In this document: positions 1-7,618 of the stretch, in pieces
How the letters are laid out: each line of letters starts with the position of its first letter
Numbering within the stretch: the stretch's first letter is position 1
NCBI GenBank assembly: GCA_963579025.1
Contig: CAUZFZ010000065.1
Location: 1-48,570 of the forward strand
Source of the DNA: CAUZFZ01 sp963579025
GTDB taxonomy: Bacteria; Planctomycetota; Planctomycetia; Planctomycetales; Planctomycetaceae
Direction of reading: 5' to 3'
DNA length: 48,570 nucleotides
Notes under the pieces: generated by a model
Told to the model about the DNA's origin: nothing
The model's database searches: none
Seen by the model: the letters and a program-made list of their open reading frames with translations, nothing else
Program-made: the position numbers and the translations under genes

Positions 1-4
1 GGTA

Positions 5-3000
5 TTGACCGTGATTGCTGTCGACTCCGGTGACGGCAACGACCTTTTGACTGGCAGCACGGACTTCATCGAGACATTCGTCGCTGGTGACGGCAACGAC
101 ACGCTGTCGGGACTTGGTGGCAACGACCTGCTGTTCGGCGGTGACGGAAATGACTCACTCATCGGAGCCAGCGGTGATGAGCTGCTTGATGGCGGCGACG
201 GAAACGACACGATCAGCGGAGGGGACGGCGCCGACAGCATCATCGCGGGCGATGGCGACGACGTCCTTGCAGGCGATGCGGGCAGCGACACGATCGACGC
301 CGGTCAGGGACAGGACACGATCGACGGTGGCGCCGATGGCGATTCCGTGCTGGGCGGTGCCGGTCACGATTCAATTCTGGGTGGTGACGGCGACGACACG
401 CTGCTGGGTGGCTCGGAGCACGACACCATTCTGGGCGGTGCCGGCAACGATTCCGTGAACGGGCAGAGCGGTCGCGATGTAATTGTTGGTGAAGACGGGA
501 ATGACACTCTGATCGGCGGATCGGGAAACGACTCCGTGTCCGGAGACATGGGCAACGACACGATCAATGGTAATCGCGGCAATGACACGCTGGTGGGGAA
601 CGATGGCAACGACAACGTTCTCGGCGGTTCTGGTCGTGATCTGATTGAGGGGCGTTCGGGCAACGATGTGTTGAACGGACAGGGAGGTAATGACTCACTG
701 ATCGGCGGATTCGACAGCGACACAATCTTTGGTGGCAACGGCAACGACCTGGTCGAGTCTGGAGCCCAGGGTCTACTGGTCAGTGATGCCACGAATGTTA
801 CCGAAGGCAACTCCGGCACAACGACTGCAACATTTATCGTCACACTGACCGCGCCCAGTTCTCTGACGGTGACCGTTGATGTGTCAACCAGCGATGGCAC
901 CGCGACGGCGGGCATTGACTACACACCCGTTAACACGACGCTGTCGTTTGCGCCGAGTGTTATTACGCGAACAGTCAACGTTCAGGTTCTGGGTGATACC
1001 GCGTTTGAAAATGGAGAGACGTTCTTCCTGAATCTCTCGAACCCGTCCAACGCCTCAATTCAGGATGGCCTCGGCCAGGGCGGGATTATTGATGACGATC
1101 TGGGGACAGGAACGCAGATCGGTCTGAACTTTCTGGGTTCAGAACTCTTCAATGGCTCAAACTCGATTCCACCCGACACGATGGGAGCTGTCGGTTCGAA
1201 TCACATTGTGGAATTCATCAACGGCCGGTACGAAGTCTATGATAAGACGGATGGGTCGGTGCTTGAGTCGCTATCTCAGACCCAGTTCTGGCTGGCCGCT
1301 GGAGCATCTGGCGGGGGCCAGTTTGATCCGCGAATTATCTACGATCCGACGGTGAATCGTTGGTTCGCCTCGGCAATTGACGGCGGATCAGGCCCCGCGC
1401 GGACAGCCAATATTCTATTCGTCGCGGTATCGATTACAGACGATCCGACGGACGGCTGGCAATCTGTGGAATTCATCGGTGATACGATCGACGGCTCACG
1501 GTTCAATGATTACGACACGTTCGGCATCGACGCGGACGGGGTGTACCTGGCGACAAACAACTTCGGCAATGGTTTTGACGTGTCGATCTTTTCGATCCCG
1601 AAGGCCGACCTGCTGGGGGCCACTCCAAGCGCCGCGAACCTGACGCGGTTCGAGGCATTGAACGCGGGAGTGTTTGGCAACTCGATTCAGGCGGCTGTGG
1701 ATTTTGATGCTTCCGACGGGCGTGCCGCCGTACTGGCAACGGCAGGGAGTGGGACACTCGTCAGGACCGACGTTCTGGGAGCAACCGGGCCGGGTGCCAC
1801 ACTGGGCCCGACGGTCAATATTGCTGTGCCTCCGTACTCGGGAGCACCGAATGCCCGCCAGCCGGGTGGCACGCTGCCTCTTGAAAACGTATCGCCCCGC
1901 TTCACCGGCAACGTGATGGAGGTCGACGGAAGTCTGTGGGCCGCGCATGCAGTCCTCGATCCCAACAATAACAGCTCGGCCGTACGCTGGTACGAAATCG
2001 ACGAAGTCACAAACGCCCTGCTACAGACGGGCCTGATCACTGATCCGAATCTTGACTTTCTCGATCCGTCGATCGCCGTCAATTCATCGGGAACCGTTGT
2101 TGTCGGTTACACAGGTACCGGGCCCAATCAAAATCCCAGCGCGTTTGCTTCAATAGGTACTACGGTCGGCGGTGTGACGACATTTGATCCCCCACTGCTG
2201 ACCCAGGCGGGGGCGGGGACATACAACGTCACATTCGGCTCGGGCCGCAACCGCTGGGGCGACTACAGTGCCACCGTCGTCGACCCGGACGATCCCTTCA
2301 CCTTCTGGACGTTCCAGGAAATCGCGTCGGCTCAAAACGTGTGGGGCATTCAGATCACGGAAATCACGACCGGCTCGGGTCCAGTTCCTGCACCACCGCC
2401 ATCTCCAGCACCGACAGGCGACGTGGGCGATCGGATCGAATCCGGTTCCGGAGCTGACACGGTCCGCGCCGGCGGTGGCGACGATACCATCAATGGTGGA
2501 GCGTCAAACGACCTGATCCTGGGCAATGGCGGCAACGACTCGATCCTTGGCGGTTCAGGTATGGACACGCTGGTGGGCGGTGAGGGCGACGACACACTGG
2601 ACGGCCAGGGCGGAAGCGATCAGCTCGACTCCGGCCCGGGAGCCAACGAACTGGGCTGGTCCGGTTCCGGGGCTGGTGATGATGTGGTCGTGGAGAATGA
2701 TGGTTTCGAGCGGCTGGTCGTACAGGGCGGTTCGTCCGCCAACGCCTTCACCTTCTCCGTGGTGAACGGGCTGCTGACGATTGCGGAAGGCAGCGCGTCA
2801 TTCACACTCAATGACGACATCTCCGACGTGCAGGTACTGGGTGGCAACGGCGACGACACCTTTGCGTTCACCAGCTCACTTCAGGGCGTTCAGCCACTCT
2901 ATCTTGTAATCGACGGTGAAGCTGGTGATGACACACTGGACGCGAACGGATTCTCGCTCGGGTCCGTGCGACTCCGACTGAATGGTGGTGACGGCAACGA

Positions 3001-3799
3001 CACAATCTCCGGAAGTTCTGGCAGCGATGTGATTGATGGCGGTGCTGGTGATGATTCACTTTCCGGGGACGATGGTGACGACGAACTCACCGGCGGCGCG
3101 GGCGGCGATACGATTTCGGGCGACCAGGGTGCGGACACGCTGTTCGGCAACGATGGAAATGACAACCTGTCCGGCGGCAATGACAACGATTCGCTGGTCG
3201 GTGGATTCGGCAACGATGTTCTGAACGGAAACGACGATGACGACACTTTGGAAGGTGGATTTGGCAACGACACGATGTCGGGAAGTCAGGGTGACGATTC
3301 CCTCGAAGGAAATCAGGGACGTGACACGCTGCAGGGTGGTTCGGGAAGCGACACACTGAAGGGCGGCACCGAGGCCGATCTGATCAAAGGTCAGGGCGGA
3401 AACGACTCCATTCAGGGCGGCGACGGTGACGACACGATCTTCGGCAATGCCGGAACCGACGTCATCGATGCCGGCGACGGCGATGATTCCGTGCAGGGCA
3501 ACAACGGCAACGACATCATCGACGCAGGGGATGGCGACGACACGTTACTTGGCGGCGGAGGAAAGGACTCGCTACTGGGCGGCAATGGCAACGACGCCAT
3601 GAACGGAGCCAGCGGTGCTGACCTGCTGTTCGGTGGCGACGGCAACGACAGCCTTCGCGGCAAAGGCTCGACGGACCGGTTCAACAGCGGCGAAGGACAG
3701 GACACGCTGCCTGATCTCGAAGCTGGAGAAACCGACGATGGCAGTCTGACATTGCCGCTCTCACTGGTTCAGGCCTTGGCTGCTTTGAACGGTGTGTGA
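5..3799 (+). CDS. Giant secreted RTX-type calcium-binding protein with Calx-beta and propeller-like domains (5' end cut)
   Basis: The frame is open to the left edge with only a TTG near position 5, so the true start and any signal peptide probably lie outside the window. The visible 1264 residues are: an RTX block of GGxGxD/GNDTL nonapeptides (about 8-255), one Calx-beta domain (about 256-368, with TEGNSG, DYTP and ENGETF), a beta-rich region of about 430 residues (370-800) with motifs such as PPDTMGAVG and WGDYSATVVDP, a second short RTX block (805-875), a spacer, and a third RTX block (985-1245). RTX repeats bind calcium and fold after secretion, usually by type I export; Calx-beta also binds calcium. 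Function is probably extracellular adhesion or matrix. The middle domain looks like a beta-propeller, but that is inference. The tail ends in a short hydrophobic stretch rather than a clear sorting motif. Confidence 0.9.
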   Translation: MTVIAVDSGDGNDLLTGSTDFIETFVAGDGNDTLSGLGGNDLLFGGDGNDSLIGASGDELLDGGDGNDTISGGDGADSIIAGDGDDVLAGDAGSDTIDAGQGQDTIDGGADGDSVLGGAGHDSILGGDGDDTLLGGSEHDTILGGAGNDSVNGQSGRDVIVGEDGNDTLIGGSGNDSVSGDMGNDTINGNRGNDTLVGNDGNDNVLGGSGRDLIEGRSGNDVLNGQGGNDSLIGGFDSDTIFGGNGNDLVESGAQGLLVSDATNVTEGNSGTTTATFIVTLTAPSSLTVTVDVSTSDGTATAGIDYTPVNTTLSFAPSVITRTVNVQVLGDTAFENGETFFLNLSNPSNASIQDGLGQGGIIDDDLGTGTQIGLNFLGSELFNGSNSIPPDTMGAVGSNHIVEFINGRYEVYDKTDGSVLESLSQTQFWLAAGASGGGQFDPRIIYDPTVNRWFASAIDGGSGPARTANILFVAVSITDDPTDGWQSVEFIGDTIDGSRFNDYDTFGIDADGVYLATNNFGNGFDVSIFSIPKADLLGATPSAANLTRFEALNAGVFGNSIQAAVDFDASDGRAAVLATAGSGTLVRTDVLGATGPGATLGPTVNIAVPPYSGAPNARQPGGTLPLENVSPRFTGNVMEVDGSLWAAHAVLDPNNNSSAVRWYEIDEVTNALLQTGLITDPNLDFLDPSIAVNSSGTVVVGYTGTGPNQNPSAFASIGTTVGGVTTFDPPLLTQAGAGTYNVTFGSGRNRWGDYSATVVDPDDPFTFWTFQEIASAQNVWGIQITEITTGSGPVPAPPPSPAPTGDVGDRIESGSGADTVRAGGGDDTINGGASNDLILGNGGNDSILGGSGMDTLVGGEGDDTLDGQGGSDQLDSGPGANELGWSGSGAGDDVVVENDGFERLVVQGGSSANAFTFSVVNGLLTIAEGSASFTLNDDISDVQVLGGNGDDTFAFTSSLQGVQPLYLVIDGEAGDDTLDANGFSLGSVRLRLNGGDGNDTISGSSGSDVIDGGAGDDSLSGDDGDDELTGGAGGDTISGDQGADTLFGNDGNDNLSGGNDNDSLVGGFGNDVLNGNDDDDTLEGGFGNDTMSGSQGDDSLEGNQGRDTLQGGSGSDTLKGGTEADLIKGQGGNDSIQGGDGDDTIFGNAGTDVIDAGDGDDSVQGNNGNDIIDAGDGDDTLLGGGGKDSLLGGNGNDAMNGASGADLLFGGDGNDSLRGKGSTDRFNSGEGQDTLPDLEAGETDDGSLTLPLSLVQALAALNGV

Positions 3800-3827
3800 G
3801 GCCCACCGCTCAACTCGTCAGATCAGA

Positions 3828-5867
3828 CTATGGCACGGGTTTGATCCGCCACGCCTCGTCGAAGAAATCCGCGTCGACGATCTTGCCTGGCCAGAGGAAA
3901 TCTGGCGGGACTCGCAAATCGACGATCGCCCAATCAGGTAGCTTCGGAACCTGACGGGCGTTGTTGAGGTATGCGAACTCGCGATAAGTAAACCCGCTGT
4001 TCAGGACCACGTAGCGATCCTGGTTCAGTGGATTGGGATAAATCAGAATCGGGGCGTGCTGGGTCGCGTCGTAGCTGGCGTCGCCGACTTTCACCTTCGT
4101 GTCCGTCCAGCCAATCGGCAGTCCATCCAGGATCTTTGCAATAAGCTGATTGCTGGAAGGATCTCCAAACAGAATCAGATTCTTCGTCTGAATGTCCTGT
4201 TCGGTGATCGCCGTATCATCCTTCACGATGGCGTCGCCACGAAACTGCTGTCGCCAGTGTTTGACAAAGTGGTCGAGTTCGGAGTGCGTCCACTTTTCGA
4301 CGGCGGGATGCCGAGCCGTTCCTGTTGGCCGCACGACAACGAATGGGCCCATGAAGGCGTCATCGACTGGCCCCTGAAGATTGTGGCGCTTGTGAAGACC
4401 TTCGTTGTCAGCCGCCCCGCTCTGCCAGCGACCATTGGCAACGTGGAACTCGGCGTCGACTGATCGATCTGTTCCCACCGGAACCACTTGCGGATGCCCG
4501 TCGATCACAATCGTCAGACGACGCGACGGTTCGAAGGGACTGAGTCCGGGAGCAATGTTCAAACGGAAGCTGGTGACATTCTCTGATTTGATGAGGATGT
4601 GATTCGTTGGCTCCTGTTCCGAACCCATGAGAATCTCCGCCGTGACACGCGCCTTCTGCCAATGTGATGCGAGCCCCGTCACTGTGAGCCAGTGCATGCG
4701 GTTGTACTTGAGTGTCCAGGTAACGAAGTGCAGTTCGCGAGGCATGCGCTCTCGCCCGCGCTCGGCCAGACTATCCAGTCGTGCTTCGATCTCCTTAAGC
4801 GAATCGGCGTGAATTGCGTGTTTCGTCTTCGGGCCAATCAGGTGCGTCAGGTGTAGATACTCCTTCGCCAGAGCGACCTCCATGATGTCGGCCGCCTGTT
4901 TCTGGATATCCAACTCCCCGCTGTAAGCCACGGTCGGCAGGTGATTCAGATTGGCCGCCCAGTCCGTGCAGTCGTAGAGATGCCAGAGCTGTTTCTCGTA
5001 CCAGGTTGGTTTGAGCGTTTCCTTCTGAAAGAACTTCAGAAACTCGGGCGTCTCAGAAAACCCGGCACCAGGATTCGCGGCGAAGAACAGGTCGGAGTTG
5101 TGCACGGCAAACTGCCAGCAACCCGCTCCGCCCATTGAGAATCCGCGGACAGCCACGCGGTTCTGATCCACGCGGTAGTTCTGGTTCGCGTGTTCCAAAG
5201 CTTCGAGCACATCGACCTCGCCAGCGAACTTGAAGGCGTTGCTGTAGCGACCGTACGGATGCAGCACGATGGTGTCGCGTGGAGCGACTCGGCCGACCTG
5301 CTTCATGCGCTGCGCAATGAACAGAGTCTCGCTGGTGCGTTCACCGCGTCCGTGAAACCACAGATCCAGGCGGTAACGCGACTTTCCTTCGAACGTGTAC
5401 GACTCGGGAATGACCAGGCCGTAGGGCTGCGCGGTGTCGTCCAGCTTCGAGCGAAATCCACGCACGACCAGGCCCTTCTGAGTCAGCCAGCCCGCTTCGC
5501 CTTCTGTTAACTGTTTAGCGCGGAGCAGACCCGCTGCCAGTACCTGCTTTGCCTCCGCCACATTGCGCTCGGAATAGAGCTCGCGATACTGCAATCCATG
5601 CCGAACAGCTCGCGCGAAAATCTCAACGTCCGGCAGCAACCGCGGTGTCCGCGTATCTCGTCGCTTTCGCAGTGAAGCAATGAGCTGGTCAAGTTCTTTC
5701 AAGCCACCTTCGAGCTCCGCACGATCAGCCTCTGCCACTTCAATTCCGACCGGCGGCACCTGACGGACCTGGTCGGGAATGTTGTCTTTCGGACCATCAG
5801 CGGAACACCGCTGCATTCCAGCGAGCAGAGCAACCGTTGTCAGCAGGAGAATCATGTGAGTCCGCAT
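3828..5867 (-). CDS. Secreted alpha/beta hydrolase (prolyl-oligopeptidase/esterase-like)
   Basis: The start at 5867 is chosen because it gives a compact signal peptide (MRTHMILLLTTVALLAG); an upstream in-frame ATG at 5990 would add 41 residues without signal character. The protein is 679 residues. A coiled, charged N-terminal stretch is followed by an alpha/beta hydrolase domain with an oxyanion-type WFHGRGE motif, the nucleophile elbow GFSMGG (Ser about residue 244), an acid candidate in SGELD and a histidine in KHAIHAD. This is the order expected for esterases and prolyl-oligopeptidase-like hydrolases. The C-terminal third has no domain I recognise. Export to the periplasm or outside is inferred from the signal peptide. 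Substrate is unknown. It converges with the RTX gene, leaving only 28 bases between stops, with no obvious terminator hairpin there. Confidence 0.85.
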   Translation of the reverse strand: MRTHMILLLTTVALLAGMQRCSADGPKDNIPDQVRQVPPVGIEVAEADRAELEGGLKELDQLIASLRKRRDTRTPRLLPDVEIFARAVRHGLQYRELYSERNVAEAKQVLAAGLLRAKQLTEGEAGWLTQKGLVVRGFRSKLDDTAQPYGLVIPESYTFEGKSRYRLDLWFHGRGERTSETLFIAQRMKQVGRVAPRDTIVLHPYGRYSNAFKFAGEVDVLEALEHANQNYRVDQNRVAVRGFSMGGAGCWQFAVHNSDLFFAANPGAGFSETPEFLKFFQKETLKPTWYEKQLWHLYDCTDWAANLNHLPTVAYSGELDIQKQAADIMEVALAKEYLHLTHLIGPKTKHAIHADSLKEIEARLDSLAERGRERMPRELHFVTWTLKYNRMHWLTVTGLASHWQKARVTAEILMGSEQEPTNHILIKSENVTSFRLNIAPGLSPFEPSRRLTIVIDGHPQVVPVGTDRSVDAEFHVANGRWQSGAADNEGLHKRHNLQGPVDDAFMGPFVVVRPTGTARHPAVEKWTHSELDHFVKHWRQQFRGDAIVKDDTAITEQDIQTKNLILFGDPSSNQLIAKILDGLPIGWTDTKVKVGDASYDATQHAPILIYPNPLNQDRYVVLNSGFTYREFAYLNNARQVPKLPDWAIVDLRVPPDFLWPGKIVDADFFDEAWRIKPVP

Positions 5868-5910
5868 TCGGCAACCTCGTGTGCTGTGGAAACCAAGGTC
5901 TGACATTAAT

Positions 5911-6048
5911 GGGACGGGAGTCTGGGCTGTGACTGTCACCGGGTCAAACCGTGCGATCGCGTTGCATAGGCCCGGCGTACCCGGGATCAACCAACATGTT
6001 GCCGCGCGTCGTGATTCTTACTCTTACTCATAATCTTACTCCCGTCCC
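5911..6048. repeat. Intergenic inverted repeat with hexamer array (non-coding gap 5868-6245)
   Basis: In the 378-base gap between the divergent hydrolase and GntR genes, GGGACGGGAGT at 5911-5921 is exactly reverse-complementary to ACTCCCGTCCC at 6038-6048. Immediately beside the right arm, 6016-6039 reads as four consecutive hexamers (TCTTAC, TCTTAC, TCATAA, TCTTAC). The arms are too far apart for a terminator hairpin, so this looks like a dispersed element bounded by inverted ends or two sites for one protein. Apart from this and the promoter and operator listed below, I see nothing else in the gap. Confidence 0.55.
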
Positions 6049-6181
6049 GGACTGCCACGCAGCATCCATGTCACGCTGCTCGAGCGGCGATGTTTCGGTG
6101 TTTGCTGACAGCAAACTCAGACGTCACTCGACCGGCCTTGGGCGATTCCGGAATTCTCCCACAAACAAAATCTCTACCGGA

Positions 6182-6210
6182 TTGACATGCGGACCACCGA
6201 ACTGTTTACT
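6182..6210 (+). promoter_or_regulatory. Sigma-70-like promoter of the GntR-ABC operon
   Basis: A perfect TTGACA (6182-6187) is separated by 17 bases from TTTACT (6205-6210), which matches 4 of 6 of the -10 consensus. Transcription would begin near 6217, inside the palindrome that follows, and 29 bases before the GntR start codon. Confidence 0.6.
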
Positions 6211-6229
6211 GTCCTAGGCGACTAGGACA
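6210..6229. promoter_or_regulatory. Palindromic operator, probably bound by the GntR-type regulator
   Basis: Eight-base arms TGTCCTAG and CTAGGACA are perfect reverse complements around the spacer GCGA. The site starts at the last base of the -10 box and covers the expected transcription start, the classical position for a repressor. It lies 16 bases upstream of the gntR-type gene, so autoregulation is the simplest reading. Confidence 0.65.
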
Positions 6230-6245
6230 CTAGAAGAGTCGAGCC

Positions 6246-6644
6246 ATGTTAATCTCAGTAGACCCATCGAACGGCCTTGCGATCTACGATCAGATCGTGC
6301 GGCAGATCAAGTTCGCCATCGCCAGCGGGGTCGTGCTGCCTGGCGAGCTGGTTCCGTCCGTGCGGGAACTGGCGAAGCAGGTGGCCGTGAATCCGAACAC
6401 TGTCTCGCGGGCGTATCGTGAACTTCAGTCGGAGAATGTGCTGGAAACGGTGCGAGGAACTGGGCTGGAGGTCACGAAATCAGCTCTGAAAAAGTGTCGC
6501 AGCGATCGCGTGGCCATGATCCGTGAGCGACTGCGTCTCGTGCTCATCGAGGCGCAACAAAGTCAGCTCGACACCGACGAAATTCGGACGCTGGCCGAAG
6601 CCGAATTGTCTCGGCTCAACGGAACACAGGGGGAAGCATCATGA
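6246..6644 (+). CDS. GntR-family transcriptional regulator, YtrA/YhcF type
   Basis: This 132-residue protein has the GntR winged-helix DNA-binding domain over residues 9-75, with the hallmark stretches YDQIVRQIKFAI, GELVPSVRELA and NPNTVSRAYREL followed by a wing (VRGTGLEV). Only about 55 residues follow, which is too short for a FadR, HutC or MocR effector domain; the size is that of the YtrA/YhcF subgroup, whose members usually repress an adjacent ABC transporter operon. Its stop overlaps the next gene's start (ATGA at 6641-6644), so the two are translationally coupled. A promoter and a perfect palindrome sit just upstream. The signal it responds to is not visible; cell-envelope stress or antibiotics are common for the subgroup. 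Confidence 0.93.
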   Translation: MLISVDPSNGLAIYDQIVRQIKFAIASGVVLPGELVPSVRELAKQVAVNPNTVSRAYRELQSENVLETVRGTGLEVTKSALKKCRSDRVAMIRERLRLVLIEAQQSQLDTDEIRTLAEAELSRLNGTQGEAS

Positions 6645-7546
6645 GTGCAGTGTTCGAACTGCTGCGTGTCTTCAAGCGGTTTTCCCGCCAGGTAGCCCTC
6701 GACGGTGTGACGCTGACGGGAGAACCCGGTACGGTCGTCGCTCTGCTGGGCGAAAACGGCGCGGGAAAGTCGACCGCCCTGCGAATTCTGCTCGGTCTGC
6801 TGGAGCCGGACGGCGGTTCATCGCGCGTCCTGGGTCTTGATTCGTGGGCACACGGAGAAATGATCCGGCGCCAAGTGGGATATGTGCCCGACCGACCAAC
6901 TCTGTATGAGTGGATGACCGTCGACGAGATCGGCTGGTTCTGCGGCGGCTTCTACGATCCCGACTATGTGCCCACATACCGTCGCATGGTGTCCGAGTTC
7001 GGTCTGCCCTTGAAGAAGAAGATTGGCACCATGTCCAAAGGCATGAAGGCCAAGGTCTCGCTGTCGCTGGCGATGGCACACGAACCGCAACTACTCGTCC
7101 TGGACGAGCCGACGTCGGGGCTTGACCCGATCGTGCGACGAGAGTTTCTGGAAAGCATGGTCGATGTCGCAGCCAGTGGTCGCACCGTGTTGCTGTCGAG
7201 TCACCAGATTTCCGAAGTCGAACGCGTCGCCGACGTGGTGGCCATTCTGCGGGATGGTCGTCTGGAAGTGGTCGAGCGACTTGATGTTCTCAAGAGCACA
7301 ATGCGTGAATTGACCGTAACACTTCGCAACGGATCAAGCGATATCCCGAAGCCACCAGGAGCGATCATCCATCGCATCCAGGAAGAGCGGCAGTGGCGGC
7401 TGCTCGTGCGCCACTTCGAACAGCGACATCTGGACGAATTTCGAAAGGGCGAGAACGTGGGTGCGGTTGAAGTTCGGCATCCGTCGCTGGAGGAGATCTA
7501 CGTCGGATACATGCAGGGGGAGCGTCCAGTGGAGTCGAATCCATAG
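6641..7546 (+). CDS. ABC transporter ATP-binding protein
   Basis: The protein is 301 residues. It carries a Walker A motif GENGAGKST (residues 37-45, Lys43), an ABC signature in the variant form MSKGMKAKVS (131-140), Walker B LLVLDEPTSG (151-160) and an H-loop histidine in LLSSHQISEVER. The signature departs from LSGGQ in the way typical of exporters of the CcmA/NatA/BcrA type that pair with ABC-2 permeases. It hydrolyses ATP at the cytoplasmic face to drive the permease encoded 72 bases downstream. The last 90 residues form the usual small C-terminal domain of this subfamily. It is coupled to the GntR-type regulator upstream by a four-base overlap. Substrate is unknown. Confidence 0.95.
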   Translation: MSAVFELLRVFKRFSRQVALDGVTLTGEPGTVVALLGENGAGKSTALRILLGLLEPDGGSSRVLGLDSWAHGEMIRRQVGYVPDRPTLYEWMTVDEIGWFCGGFYDPDYVPTYRRMVSEFGLPLKKKIGTMSKGMKAKVSLSLAMAHEPQLLVLDEPTSGLDPIVRREFLESMVDVAASGRTVLLSSHQISEVERVADVVAILRDGRLEVVERLDVLKSTMRELTVTLRNGSSDIPKPPGAIIHRIQEERQWRLLVRHFEQRHLDEFRKGENVGAVEVRHPSLEEIYVGYMQGERPVESNP

Positions 7547-7618
7547 GCGTCATCGCGTTCCGCGAGATGGCGATATTTGCAGGTCGTGTTTCGACCCCCT
7601 CGAAACTGCGAGGAAACG

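Noticed and set aside
8..770. Regular DNA repeats at the left end taken as a possible CRISPR array
   Set aside because: The periodicity is that of coding RTX nonapeptides; there are no identical repeats with unique spacers.
364..915. Minus-strand frame of 183 codons in the RTX region
   Set aside because: Its SLP-rich repeats are simply the reverse strand of the RTX nonapeptide coding repeats.
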